From Spirodela intermedia (Eukaryota; Streptophyta; Magnoliopsida; Alismatales; Araceae): a DNA stretch of 64,000 bases. Below are positions 50,761-60,892 of this stretch, one piece after another; position 1 is the stretch's first letter, and each line of letters opens with the position of its first letter. Made by a program: the position numbers and the translations under genes. The stretch lies in the NCBI GenBank assembly GCA_902729315.2, contig LR746274.1:3189037-3253036 (forward strand), written 5' to 3'. The notes beneath the pieces were generated by a model. That model had not been told where the DNA came from and searched no databases. It saw nothing but the letters and a program-made list of their open reading frames with translations.

Positions 50761-53045
50761 ATATTCCTTTTATGTTTATGGGCCTTGTCCACTTTCTCTC
50801 TCTCCTCTTAGGGTTTCTATCCTCTTTTCATGATTATTATATTGTTTCTATCTACATGATATATATATATAAGGACAAATTGATTATTATGAGATCCCTC
50901 TTCTCTTTTCTATGTCTAAGGTCAAGTCTCATATTTATAGGTATTTTTAGATAACTAATAGTTATTTATGATGATTAATAATATTTAAAAATGAGATGTT
51001 TTGCCATCACATTAATGTATGAAATTTAACTTTTGAAAACTATATCAAAATATTTTAATAATCTGTATCAAATTGAATTCTTCAAGTGTAGTGACATTAT
51101 CAGTTCTCATCTTCATCTTCCAAAGATCTATTGAATGAATGTATGTTATTAATGACAAAAGTTAAGATCTAAAAATTATATGAATGATGTGTCAAATTTT
51201 CACTTACTCTTGGAAGCATGAAATAATTATACAAGTCAATTCTCAATTCTTGATTTACAAATTCACCCTTCCTCCCAACCCCTCTCCACACTACATTAGC
51301 AATAATCCTCAAGATCCACTAAGTTTGCCTTGTGTCCATTGAACATGTATTATTAAGTCTAGATATGCACCCTTTAAGGAAAAGTAAGGAGTAGATATAG
51401 ATTTTCTCCACTATTTAGGCCACCCCCAATTTTCCTCTAATCAACATCAAGGGCTTTTTTATTGTTTCACCTTTCTCCCTCTATTCAGGTGTTCTTCCTC
51501 AAAGAAAAAAAAAACAGAATCAACCAACTGCATTAAATCTAAAGTTTCTAATCGTTCATTTTCATATAGTCATAATGGGTAAATTTTACAAACAATTTTC
51601 AACTTAAACATTTAAATGGTAGGAATGATGAACATACCAAAAGACAAATTGTAGCAATGAACCAAATGATAGCGTGAAAATCTGTAGTTAATTCAACTAC
51701 TTTTTTCACATAGTCAGAAGGTTTATTTTCATACATGACTTTTCTTACTAATCATCCATTTACTATAAGAAAAATGTATTCATGAACCAAATAACCCCAC
51801 AAAAACCTAGTATTAACATGATCACCATGTTTTCACATGTAAAAATAGTACTAATGACCAGATAGTCACACATTAAATTAATAGTATTATCATAAGTGTT
51901 TGCCTAAGCTTCATAAAAGGTAAGTCTCATACATGCTTCACCTTTTCCACACTAATGGTAGTAATAGATACAACACGACACATGAAGCATGACATTCCTC
52001 ATCTTTTTTGACACATTCATAGTGTCAAATTCTCCGAATGAGAAAATATAGGAAGAAAAATTAAAATTGATTTTTTGTTGATGAAGCAATCAAAAACTAA
52101 AAATATTAATGATATGTGATGAGCACATTTCTAGAAAATCAGAATCAGTGTAAATTTTTACATAAATTCATTCTCAATGTTGCTCAATCCTTCTACCTAT
52201 AAAAAAATGTTGGAAAAGCATACTTAGAAATTACCTTAGGTGTTTTTGCTAAATAAATTAATGATTAGAAAATGAATGAATAAAGATCTATCCTAAAAGT
52301 CAAGAAACTTACTTATGTCTAAATGTTTTCAATAAATAATCGTAATATAATGTAATTATATTCAAAACATATTCTTGAAAAATAATTAGAAAAAATAGGT
52401 AACCAATTACCAAGTAAATAGTGTCATTATCTCTCAAGAGACGTACAATATGCCATTTAGAGGGGATAATATTTCTAATCAATTTAAGTTGGACATGGCT
52501 AATATTGTAATACAGCCTACAATGAGATCAAGCCAACATATCAGGACTTTGGCGGTAGTCTTGCAACACTCACGTAATCACTCAGTCAAGGTAAACGTAG
52601 CTTAACTCATCTCCAATTGAAGAACTAGACCACCGCCTCCCACAATGGCCCCAAGCATCCATGACTTTAAGCCCGTAGATAGAAATCAGTGATTCAGTCT
52701 TCAAGATAAATAAAACTGGAAACATGCATCTAGTTTCATGAATAAGAAAAGATATTGGTTATTTCAATTATCTAGTCTGGCCTTGGATCCTACCTAGGAG
52801 GCTTCCAAATTGGGAGCATGTTATTCCTAGTAAAATGCAATGATGTTATATATTAGTGTCCTAAAATAATATATTTATTTTAAGAATATTTTTTATTTAT
52901 GAATTGATAGTAGACCACTGTGAGCCTTTTCCCAATAATATATTTACGCGAGAAGTATGTCTTAAAATATCAAACGATCATACAACGGTCAAAGGAAACT
53001 GAAAGTGACAGCCATATGAGATACAGCAATGTTTTTCATGGCATC
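50760..53045. other. AT-rich intergenic DNA
   Basis: The left end probably holds the remaining LTR of the Copia remnant, including an AT microsatellite at about 50745-50765. No protein or RNA gene is recognised to the right of it. Confidence 0.5.
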
Positions 53046-53815
53046 GAAAGAAGGGGGGCCTTCGCAGGACCAGGAGCAGAGAGGAGAAGAGGAAAAGTAG
53101 GAGGAAGAGAAGATTCTGGGGGAGGATGGGAAGGAAGAGGAAACTCTGGGGGAGGGGGAGGGGGAGGAGGAGGAGAAAACTCAGGGGGAGGGCAAGGAGG
53201 AAGAGATAACTCTGGGGGGAGGAGAAGGACGAACAGAAAATTCTGGTGGAGGAGGTGGAGTGAGAGAATAACGCACGAGAGGAGGGTAAGGAGGAGCAGA
53301 AGGCTCTACGATAGATGAGGATGGACGAACAGATGACCTCGAGGGAGGAGGGGGAGGAGGTGAAGTAGGAACAGGAGACACTGGAGGAGGAACATAAGAC
53401 TCCGCGGGAGAGGAGAAAGGAGGAGGAACAGACAACTTTGGAGGAGGAGAAGGAGAAGGCACGGGAAACGGAGGGGGCGGAGGTGGAGAAAGACACGGAA
53501 CAGAAGGCTCCAAGGTCAGAGGTGGACTAGAAGGCTCTGGGGTCGAAGGATGAGGATTAGAACACTCTGGGTTTGATGGAGGAGGAATAGAAGACTGTGG
53601 GGTAGGAGGAGGATGATTAGAGCACTCGAGGATTGGAGGGAGAGGAACAGAAGACTCTGGGGTATGACGAAGATGGAGAGAAGGCTCTGGGGTTGGAGGA
53701 AGAGGATTAGATGCTTCTAGGGTTGGAGGGAAACTAACAGAAGACTCTGCGGCATGAGGAAGAGAGAGACAAGGCTCTGAGGTTGGAGGAGGAACAGAAG
53801 ACTCATGGGTGGGAG
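53045..53815 (-). repeat. Proline-coding minisatellite, 30-bp unit in the middle part
   Basis: Between about 53531 and 53771 the plus strand repeats a block of type AAGACTCTGGGGTTGGAGGA with an exact 30-base period (starts 53531, 53561, 53591, 53621, 53651, 53681, 53711, 53741, 53771). Outside this the spacing becomes irregular but the same GGAGGA/CTCTGGGG vocabulary continues left to about 53045. On the minus strand it encodes the proline-rich tail of the acyltransferase and runs past its stop codon. Confidence 0.88.
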
Positions 53816-55304
53816 GAGGAACGGAAGATTGGGGGATTGGATAGGGAGCTGAATACTCTGGGGCTGAAGGGGGGTAGACAGAGGAGTCTTGGGGAGGAAT
53901 GGAGGCAGAAGAAAGTAGGAAAAGCAGCTCCGGGTCCTTCTCAAACCTGAGCATATCCTCCACCTTCATGCTCACCCAGGCCTCCATCCCCACGTCTTCG
54001 CCTTCCCTTCTCCTCGCTGGCATCAACGTGACGGAGTTCCGGAAGTGAAGGCTGCCTCGCCCTACCCACGCCGGGCCTCCCCACCCAAAGTCCACCTCGT
54101 AAACTGGGAATCCGCAGAGACTACTGAAGCAGCAGAGCTCGATGCCGCACCAGGAGTAGCCGGCGAGAAGATCCTCCGTCATCTTGTACACCCTGGAGAG
54201 CCCATCCGCTGGTTGGAGGTGGCTTCCGCCGGCATAGTCTCCCCCTATCATTCTTATTGCACCAGCCATCTGTGTCACCGTGAGACGACGCATCTCGTCC
54301 TCTTTCCCACGGCCTACACCGGCGATGGAAAGATGACCAACCTCGCTTGGAATGAACCCCGCCGTAACTGCGATTAGCCACACGTTTCCAAATGCCGATT
54401 CCGGAAGCGCGGGCTTCATCCTCCCCCGCAAGTTTACCACGTGCATCGCCACTGCAGCTCGCGTCATTGTCTCCTCCATCCGCGCCCTGATCAGGCAGCG
54501 CCACAAGAGCGCAGACACCGCCTCGACCCTCGTCGGCGGTGCCGCAACTGCATAGGACGACTCTGCGGCCCTCAACGCAGAGATCTTCGACCCGTCGAGC
54601 GCGAACAACTTCGTAACCGTCGAGGGCTCACCGGTCTCCGAGCCTTCATCCTGCGGGAACTCTAATTCCCCCTGGGGCGGGAAGACCAACGCCATGTCGA
54701 AGGTCGGCGGACAGACTGTCTCGGCGGCGCCGCGAGAAACGGCAGCCCATGTCTTAAGGAACATGGCCAGAGAAAGCCCGTCGGCAATCTTATGGGAAAT
54801 GCACGCGCCAATCGCTACGCCGCCGCAGTCGAAGACGTTGACTTGTACGGCGAGTAGTATACCTTCCATGTTGGCGCCGGCGCAGCGTCGGCCGCAAGGA
54901 AGGAGCGCATCAACCGTCGCCACGTCCGGCTGACGGAGAACCGCCGACAAAGCGCCCCCAACCCTGGTTTCCAGGAAGGCAGCTCCCTTGTCGTTGCAGC
55001 TCAACAGGAGTGTCCCGTTCATCCTTCCTGCAAGTGGGTGGTAGATGGCCAAGGCTTCCGAAAGCGACCTCTTAAGCCGGGGGAGCATCTCCTCCGTGCC
55101 TTCCCCGTGGCAGCTGCCATTATCACGGGGATAGAACAAGACCAGAGAGATGTGAGCACCGGGGGCCAACTGATCCATCCTGGAGAGCCTGTGAACTGCC
55201 TTCTCTCCTGGGGTTGGAGACGACGGCTTGATGGTTTCCTCCGAGACGACGACAACGCTCACCATGGAGGCTTCTATCTCGCTTCCCTTCTTTCTCCCTT
55301 CCAT
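53181..55304 (-). CDS. BAHD acyltransferase with a long proline-rich C-terminal extension
   Basis: BAHD enzymes are cytosolic and transfer acyl groups from acyl-CoA to alcohols or amines of specialised metabolites. One intron-free frame encodes 707 residues. The enzyme part (about 1-468) has the general-base motif HKIAD at 171-175 and DFGWG at 405-409, and closes with EAWVSMKVEDMLRFEKDPEL, the usual family end. Overall wording resembles the vinorine synthase-like clade, but the substrate cannot be told. Residues about 470-707 are extra: serine/proline-rich with about 10-residue units such as TPESSVPLPP and runs like SPPPPPP, extensin-like in composition yet without a signal peptide. BAHD proteins normally stop near 430-470. 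I give the longest frame; Met14 (codon at 55263-55265) matches the usual family start better and sits sensibly behind a TATA-like site. The tail may be truncated by a one-base frameshift. Confidence 0.9.
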   Translation of the reverse strand: MEGRKKGSEIEASMVSVVVVSEETIKPSSPTPGEKAVHRLSRMDQLAPGAHISLVLFYPRDNGSCHGEGTEEMLPRLKRSLSEALAIYHPLAGRMNGTLLLSCNDKGAAFLETRVGGALSAVLRQPDVATVDALLPCGRRCAGANMEGILLAVQVNVFDCGGVAIGACISHKIADGLSLAMFLKTWAAVSRGAAETVCPPTFDMALVFPPQGELEFPQDEGSETGEPSTVTKLFALDGSKISALRAAESSYAVAAPPTRVEAVSALLWRCLIRARMEETMTRAAVAMHVVNLRGRMKPALPESAFGNVWLIAVTAGFIPSEVGHLSIAGVGRGKEDEMRRLTVTQMAGAIRMIGGDYAGGSHLQPADGLSRVYKMTEDLLAGYSWCGIELCCFSSLCGFPVYEVDFGWGGPAWVGRGSLHFRNSVTLMPARRREGEDVGMEAWVSMKVEDMLRFEKDPELLFLLSSASIPPQDSSVYPPSAPEYSAPYPIPQSSVPPPTHESSVPPPTSEPCLSLPHAAESSVSFPPTLEASNPLPPTPEPSLHLRHTPESSVPLPPILECSNHPPPTPQSSIPPPSNPECSNPHPSTPEPSSPPLTLEPSVPCLSPPPPPPFPVPSPSPPPKLSVPPPFSSPAESYVPPPVSPVPTSPPPPPPSRSSVRPSSSIVEPSAPPYPPLVRYSLTPPPPPEFSVRPSPPPRVISSSLPSP

Positions 55305-55329
55305 TCACCTGCCCAAGAGAACGAACCCG

Positions 55330-55337
55330 TATATATA
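55330..55337 (-). promoter_or_regulatory. Candidate TATA box of the BAHD gene
   Basis: TATATATA on the minus strand, about 26 bases upstream of the first ATG and 65 upstream of Met14. A normal TATA-to-start distance would place transcription initiation at or beside the first ATG, favouring Met14 as the real start. The sequence is AT-rich enough to occur by chance. Confidence 0.45.
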
Positions 55338-55339
55338 CA

Positions 55340-57630
55340 GGGGTAAAAGAATGAATGCGGGCTGATACGCAATAATTGCACCCAATCTATGAAGCCATAG
55401 CCTATTTAGGGTTTCCCCATCAACTGACCACAGGTCTTCACGCCACGCCATGCAAGATAAGCCGAACTGTCAATCAGGAGTTCTAGGGTTCCCTCGTCTC
55501 CCGATCGATCAACAGCTGGCTGTGAAGGATCGGTCTCCGGTGATTTTGTTCTCAAATGGCGAGAACAGTGATACCCAAGGACGATTGCCCGAACAGTGCC
55601 TAAACCCGATTCTAGTCTCTCCCCTCACGGCCTCCCGCCCCATTATTCACCCTCTCGTCGCGACTGTGCACCCATCAAATCCGAATCATTCGATACTCCG
55701 CAAAGAAAACATCGCAACCAAGTCTTACATGCATGCGTTTGTCAGAGAAAGAGAGACGGAGATGGGCTCCTATATAGATTCATAGATCGATAGATAGCTG
55801 TAGAGAGAGAGAGAGAGATGGAGCGAGTCTGAGAAAGAGCTTCGCGGTCACGGGATCGCATACTGTGGGCGTGGTAGCCGATGTCTTAATGGCGACATAG
55901 CGGACGTCTTGTACTCGTTGCGTATGCTCATGAATTAGTTCTTCCTAGCACGTGGCCGATTGTATCCAATTGAGTAAGCAAGTAAAGTTGGACAACGACC
56001 TGTGAATATTCTCCATGGAAATAGTGGAAGTCATTGGCCGTTCTTCACCAATATTCATTTGATTACCATAAATAAGAATGGAATAAAGTTATCAGTATTT
56101 TTTATTATAGCCATGATTTTGTAGGTCTGATTTCTTAAACATAAATCAGTCAGTTGTCCATAAGTTTTGACCTAGATTGGGATTTCTATTTAAAGCTAAA
56201 TGGTGCCCTTTTGTACGAGTTGTTCTTTAATCTTGATTCTATTTAGTTTTTACTACTCTGAAAAGTTCTATTTGTAACATGCCAAGCATTCTTTGAGAGC
56301 CATCTCAATTATTGAGATTATCCCCTTAATAAAAACATACATTGAATTTTAATAGCGAAAATGGGCATTGACTTTTTAAAATGTCTAGTCTAGGCTAATG
56401 GTCTTGTAAAAAAAATATATATAGGTAGAGAATTATTACAATTGTAGAATTTTGAAATTGACACTTCAAATGGGTTTCTGAAATCCCATGAAAAATTGGA
56501 GTGTGTGATCATTTCCTATATCAAATGTGTGAAATCATGAAGTTAAAAGCTATGGGCAATTATAATTGGCACCAATATGTGAAAATAATTCCAACATTGT
56601 GATGGTATAAATGTTAAGCCTAAAAATTAGTCCACTCATGAAGGCTTCTAATACTATATGGCTAATGAATACGACAACATAGGGTACATCTTCACAGATT
56701 TCTAGACTATATGGCTAATGAATACGACAACATAGGGTACATCTTCACATCTCAATTAATATCATTTACCATTTTTGTGAAGCAAAAACTATGATAAATT
56801 GAGAAATTTGTCTTCTAGGTGTGAACGCTTTTTAACAAAACTTAGAAGATTTGTGTGAACTTAATGAACTTAGCCATATTAGATTGAGTTAACATATTTT
56901 TAGGCATATTTTTCTATGTTCTTATTTTGATTCCATACATAAGTCATTTAACAAATTTCATGAAAATATGACCTATATCATCAAGTATTCAACAGATCTA
57001 CGTTTCTGCAGATATATATTTTTTAATAGTTTTGATATTTCACTAAAATTATATTTTATTGACTAATTTACTTTTTCAAAAATCTACATGTTAGAAATTT
57101 ATGACGTTATATATAAATTAGACAAATTATGCCATATTTCCCAAAGTACCGTACTTTTTTTTTCCAGAAATTCTAGTGTAGGCATCGACTATAAATGTCA
57201 CTTTTAGCACGTCAAAGATGGTCAAGCAAAGAAACGACTTACGTAAACAGTCCACAAGAATGTCAAACTTTAAGAAAGTGAAATTAAAAAATGAATCTTT
57301 CACACGTAAATTAAAGTTAGACCTGAATATGGAAATAACGTTTTGTCCAAACCCTTGAAACATGATTTCTAAGGTATCCTCAGGTAGTACGAGGGTACAA
57401 TTAACCTCTTTCTAATTAACATAATACATTATCAAATTTTATAAGGTTCTATTGACATATACACGTCGACCAGCACATGATTTGTCCTCGTATAGTCACG
57501 AAGTTGTAATAGTTTAAACTAGTTTTCACGAAATTTCACTGCAACTCCATCCTAGCATCTATTATACTATTTACTCTCTCATCTTTGAAGTCATTATTTG
57601 ATGGTAACTAAACTTAGGCTACTTGAAACT
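55340..57630. other. BAHD upstream region and AT-rich intergenic DNA
   Basis: 55340-55920 is GC-moderate and is the likely promoter of the acyltransferase. 55920-57630 is AT-rich and gene-free. A perfect 44-bp duplication lies at 56653-56749 (listed separately). Confidence 0.5.
56653..56749 (+). repeat. Perfect 44-bp direct repeat with 9-bp spacer
   Basis: Copies at 56653-56696 and 56706-56749 are identical, beginning ACTATATGGCTAATG and ending GGTACATCTTCACA. No drift is visible between them. Confidence 0.92.
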
Positions 57631-57639
57631 TCAGTCATT

Positions 57640-57864
57640 TGGGCTGCCTGGGAAGCGGTCGTCACTCTTCTGACTGGTCAAAAGATTACTGCCGTCTAAT
57701 AAAATGTATGTGATACGTCGGGGAGACAAAATATTTGACATGGAAATGTATCCCAGTATCTTAGAGGATAGTCCTCTGCCTGAGTTGGTGGAGTTTTCTG
57801 CAAGACTCATCTTCTCAATTAATGTGTTCACTCCTGCTATCTCCTCCTTCCCACCTCTAGCCAC
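57640..57864 (-). mobile_element. Possible Copia gag fragment
   Basis: A 77-codon minus-strand frame includes SPRRITYILLDGSNLLTSQK, which recalls the start of Copia-type gag proteins (family wording near VTHVLLDGSNYLTW). The fragment is short and no other element parts flank it, so this may be chance. Confidence 0.25.
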
Positions 57865-57869
57865 CGACA

Positions 57870-58149
57870 GCTGAAGCTGCTAAGACCCTACGCTGGTGCC
57901 ATGCACGTGCGGCGGGGCCTGATTTGACTGGGCGGCGGTGCCGTGCATCGGTGGGATGGGCGGCGGCCGCTGTGCAGGTCGGAGGGGGGGGAGCAGGAGG
58001 GGCATCGCTTGAACAGATACCGGCAGACATGTTGCAGGAGCGGCGGTGTGGGCTCACGGTGCCGTAAGTGGTGCCGGCATTGTTTCCCTGTTCTCATGGC
58101 GGCGGCAGTGGGCGACAGCCGTCGCAAGGGGTCGTCTCTCCCTCTCTCC

Positions 58150-58182
<33 letters not shown>

Positions 58183-60880
58183 TCTCTCTGTTGCTCCACC
58201 TATCCATCTATCTCTCCCCGCCTCTTGTACTCGCGATGTCCCAAACCTCTACTCTTGCTATCTCTGCAAACGACCCTCTCTTCTCTTACTCCACGAGGCC
58301 CATCGAAGAACGCTCGACGCTGATCTATCTACATCCTGCGTTACTCGCCATGTCTGTAAACAGCTCTCTCCCCCCCAAACTCTTGAAGCCATGGCAGAAG
58401 GCTCGACTGGTCCCAATGTAGAATGCTTGACTCCCTCTGTCTGCACACTCTCTCTCTCTCTCCCTAACTCCCGGATGCCCCTGGAAGAAGCTTCGACTGG
58501 TCACATCGCAGACGGCTCGACCGGTCGGTGGCCTCAGACGACTCAATCTCCGGCCGTTCGGCTGTCACTGTTGGTGGGCATATTAACTTATCCCGTTACT
58601 GAGGCGCGGAAGATCATAAAAATCCTTATCCTCATATTTTATATCAGATTTTGGCCTTTGTGCCCATGGCTAGTTAAGCCAGAGCTCTCCCCGGCCCGTC
58701 CGACTTCTCCTTTGAATCAGGCCCGGATATGTTCTTAGGCCCGCCCCCAATTTTCGGGCTAGGCCCAGGCCTGAAGCCCAATAGCCCGACTTATTCCACC
58801 TCCTCTCCTCTCTCCGTCCACCACTTCCTTCTCTCTATACCCCTCTTTCTGTGTGTAAGAGTATAAATATGAGTCGTGTAACCCTGATTAAGGTATGAAA
58901 CATCCTTCACAGAGGAAAAAGGGCCTGAGCCAGAGATCTCGAACTCGTTTTTGTAATAAGTAGATTTAAGAAGCATATATAAATTTCAATACAATGCAAT
59001 GTCATCAATAATCTAAATTCTGAGTGGCAGTGGATTATGACAACTTCTTTCACGGTCCACCCCAGGTAACTCCCACAAAGGCGTCTGGATTTAGAGAGCC
59101 GCTGCTGTTATTCGCTGTTGTTACGGTTTTACATTACAATAATGTGCCGATTTTCCGTGATCTCGCAGCATACTTGTCTGTGGAATGCATTGCAATCTAC
59201 ACATGCATTTAGCTCGTCACCTGTATCGTGGATCGATTAGTTATCAGCCTTTGGGTTTCTTTGCATGGCTGTGACATGGGCAGCTGACCAAGTCTAAGAG
59301 ATGGACTGTGTTGTTTGTTCGTGGCCGACCGTATGAAGGTTTCCTTGAATATCACAAGAGCCTTGTGGGCAGCTGTACTTTCCAAGGGTTGTTCGTGGTT
59401 GACATTCGTACTAGTGTTTAAGTGGGTCTGATCTAGGAAAATATGTACAGATTCTTCGATTGAATCCTTCATAAGGCGCACTTTCCAGGGGTATTTGCTC
59501 TTAGTGGGAAATCCCGTGAACACGAAGATCTTAGACCGTAAGCCCTGGGGATGTAAAGTAAGAGAAATAAGGCTGAGATTTTAAGCTAAAATCCTGGGAA
59601 AGTTGAGGGTCAAGCCCTATATTAACAAACTCCATCATTCAAGAGGATGGTTCCTTCTGTTAATCCTTAAGATAATGGGCTTTAATCATCTTGTCTGGGA
59701 TTCATGGAGGATTTCTTTTTGATGGCTATCATGATGACTACAATGATGAAGAATAAGAAGAGGCGAGATGACGCTGACGGTGATCTTTGAGAAGCTCAGC
59801 GCTGCATCTCTCTTCATCTTTCTCAAACCCTTATTACCCAAGGCTCTCTGACTCTCCTTGATTGCTAGTTTTTCTAATGAAAAAAATTAGATGGGGTCTG
59901 TTTTGGTACTCTGATACCCGTCTGGACCTACTCCAGAGTATCTTGAAACCTTCAGCTACGACCTTTCAGGCGCGAGATCCGGTGGACTGCGACCAGACGG
60001 CGAATGCAGCCTGCAGGAGCGGTCTCATGGACAACACCTGGCGATGAACAGTGAGCGGCGGCGACTCCCCTTCCCGCCGTCAACTACGAAGACGATCGCG
60101 GGTCTCCTTCGGTCGCCCTCCGACGTCTCATCCGGCGACCCGCCTGTGGATAAGAAAAGAACATCGATCACAGCGCGTCTCCCCCCGGCAACGCCGCAGG
60201 AGACTGCTGAACGAGCATCGATCTCAGAGTTCCATCCGGCAGGATGCAGATGGGAGATGAAGGAGGTAGCTCTGCGGCATAAACACTAAGTTCTCCCTCT
60301 GTCCATCTCCGAAGACGGGGGCGTTGACCTCAGGCTGCTCCTCTCCAGCATCCGGTCAAATAGAAACAATTTAGACCTATCCGGGCGCCCGTTCTGTAGT
60401 TTCGGGGGCTTCGAGGGAGGCCAGCCCGTGGAGTTCTCTCCCTTCCTCTCAAAGTCCCGACTTACACTTATCGTCTCCGGTCAACGGCCAGAGGTTTTTT
60501 TCTTTCCAGTCTGGCGGCGGCGACACCGTGGTATCCGGTCAACGGTCTAGACGAGCCGACCAATTCCTCGACGTCTCTCAGATTCATGGAGAAGGAAAGC
60601 GAGAGGAGGAAAATGCTTCAGCAGAAGGAGAATGGGAATCACTAACAGACATCTACCCTAATCAGAACCACATTCAGATATACACAGGATTCCCAGATCA
60701 CCGGAATCCGGGCATCTCGGATAAGATAAAATCTGGTAAAAACCATGAAGCCCAGCAGATATTTGCACCATCTTTCGGTAAAAAAAGCTTATCCCTCTCA
60801 TCATATACACAGATTAAATCCACCAACCCCAGAAACCCCATGAAATTCCAAGAGGAAGGAGGGGGATTGGCAGCAGAGTG
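57870..60880. other. Intergenic DNA, no recognised gene
   Basis: GC-rich at 57880-58570, with a CT microsatellite at about 58141-58192, then AT-moderate, then GC-rich again at 59930-60560. Several frames of 60-230 codons exist but all are CT-tract translations or lack family resemblance. The part next to 60880 probably includes the 3' UTR of the phosphatase gene. Confidence 0.45.
58141..58192. repeat. CT microsatellite
   Basis: CTCTCT array of about 50 bases with CCC and TGT interruptions. Confidence 0.9.
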
Positions 60881-60892
60881 TCTGGATCATGC

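Noticed and set aside
31030-52900. CRISPR array or bacterial-type operon in the repeat-rich region
   Set aside because: Repeats are irregular and retrotransposon-like, genes have introns, and the genome is clearly plant nuclear.
58046-58738. Plus-strand frame of 230 codons rich in Ser and Leu
   Set aside because: It is mostly a translation of the CT microsatellite and has no domain; alternative frames over the same bases are equally open.
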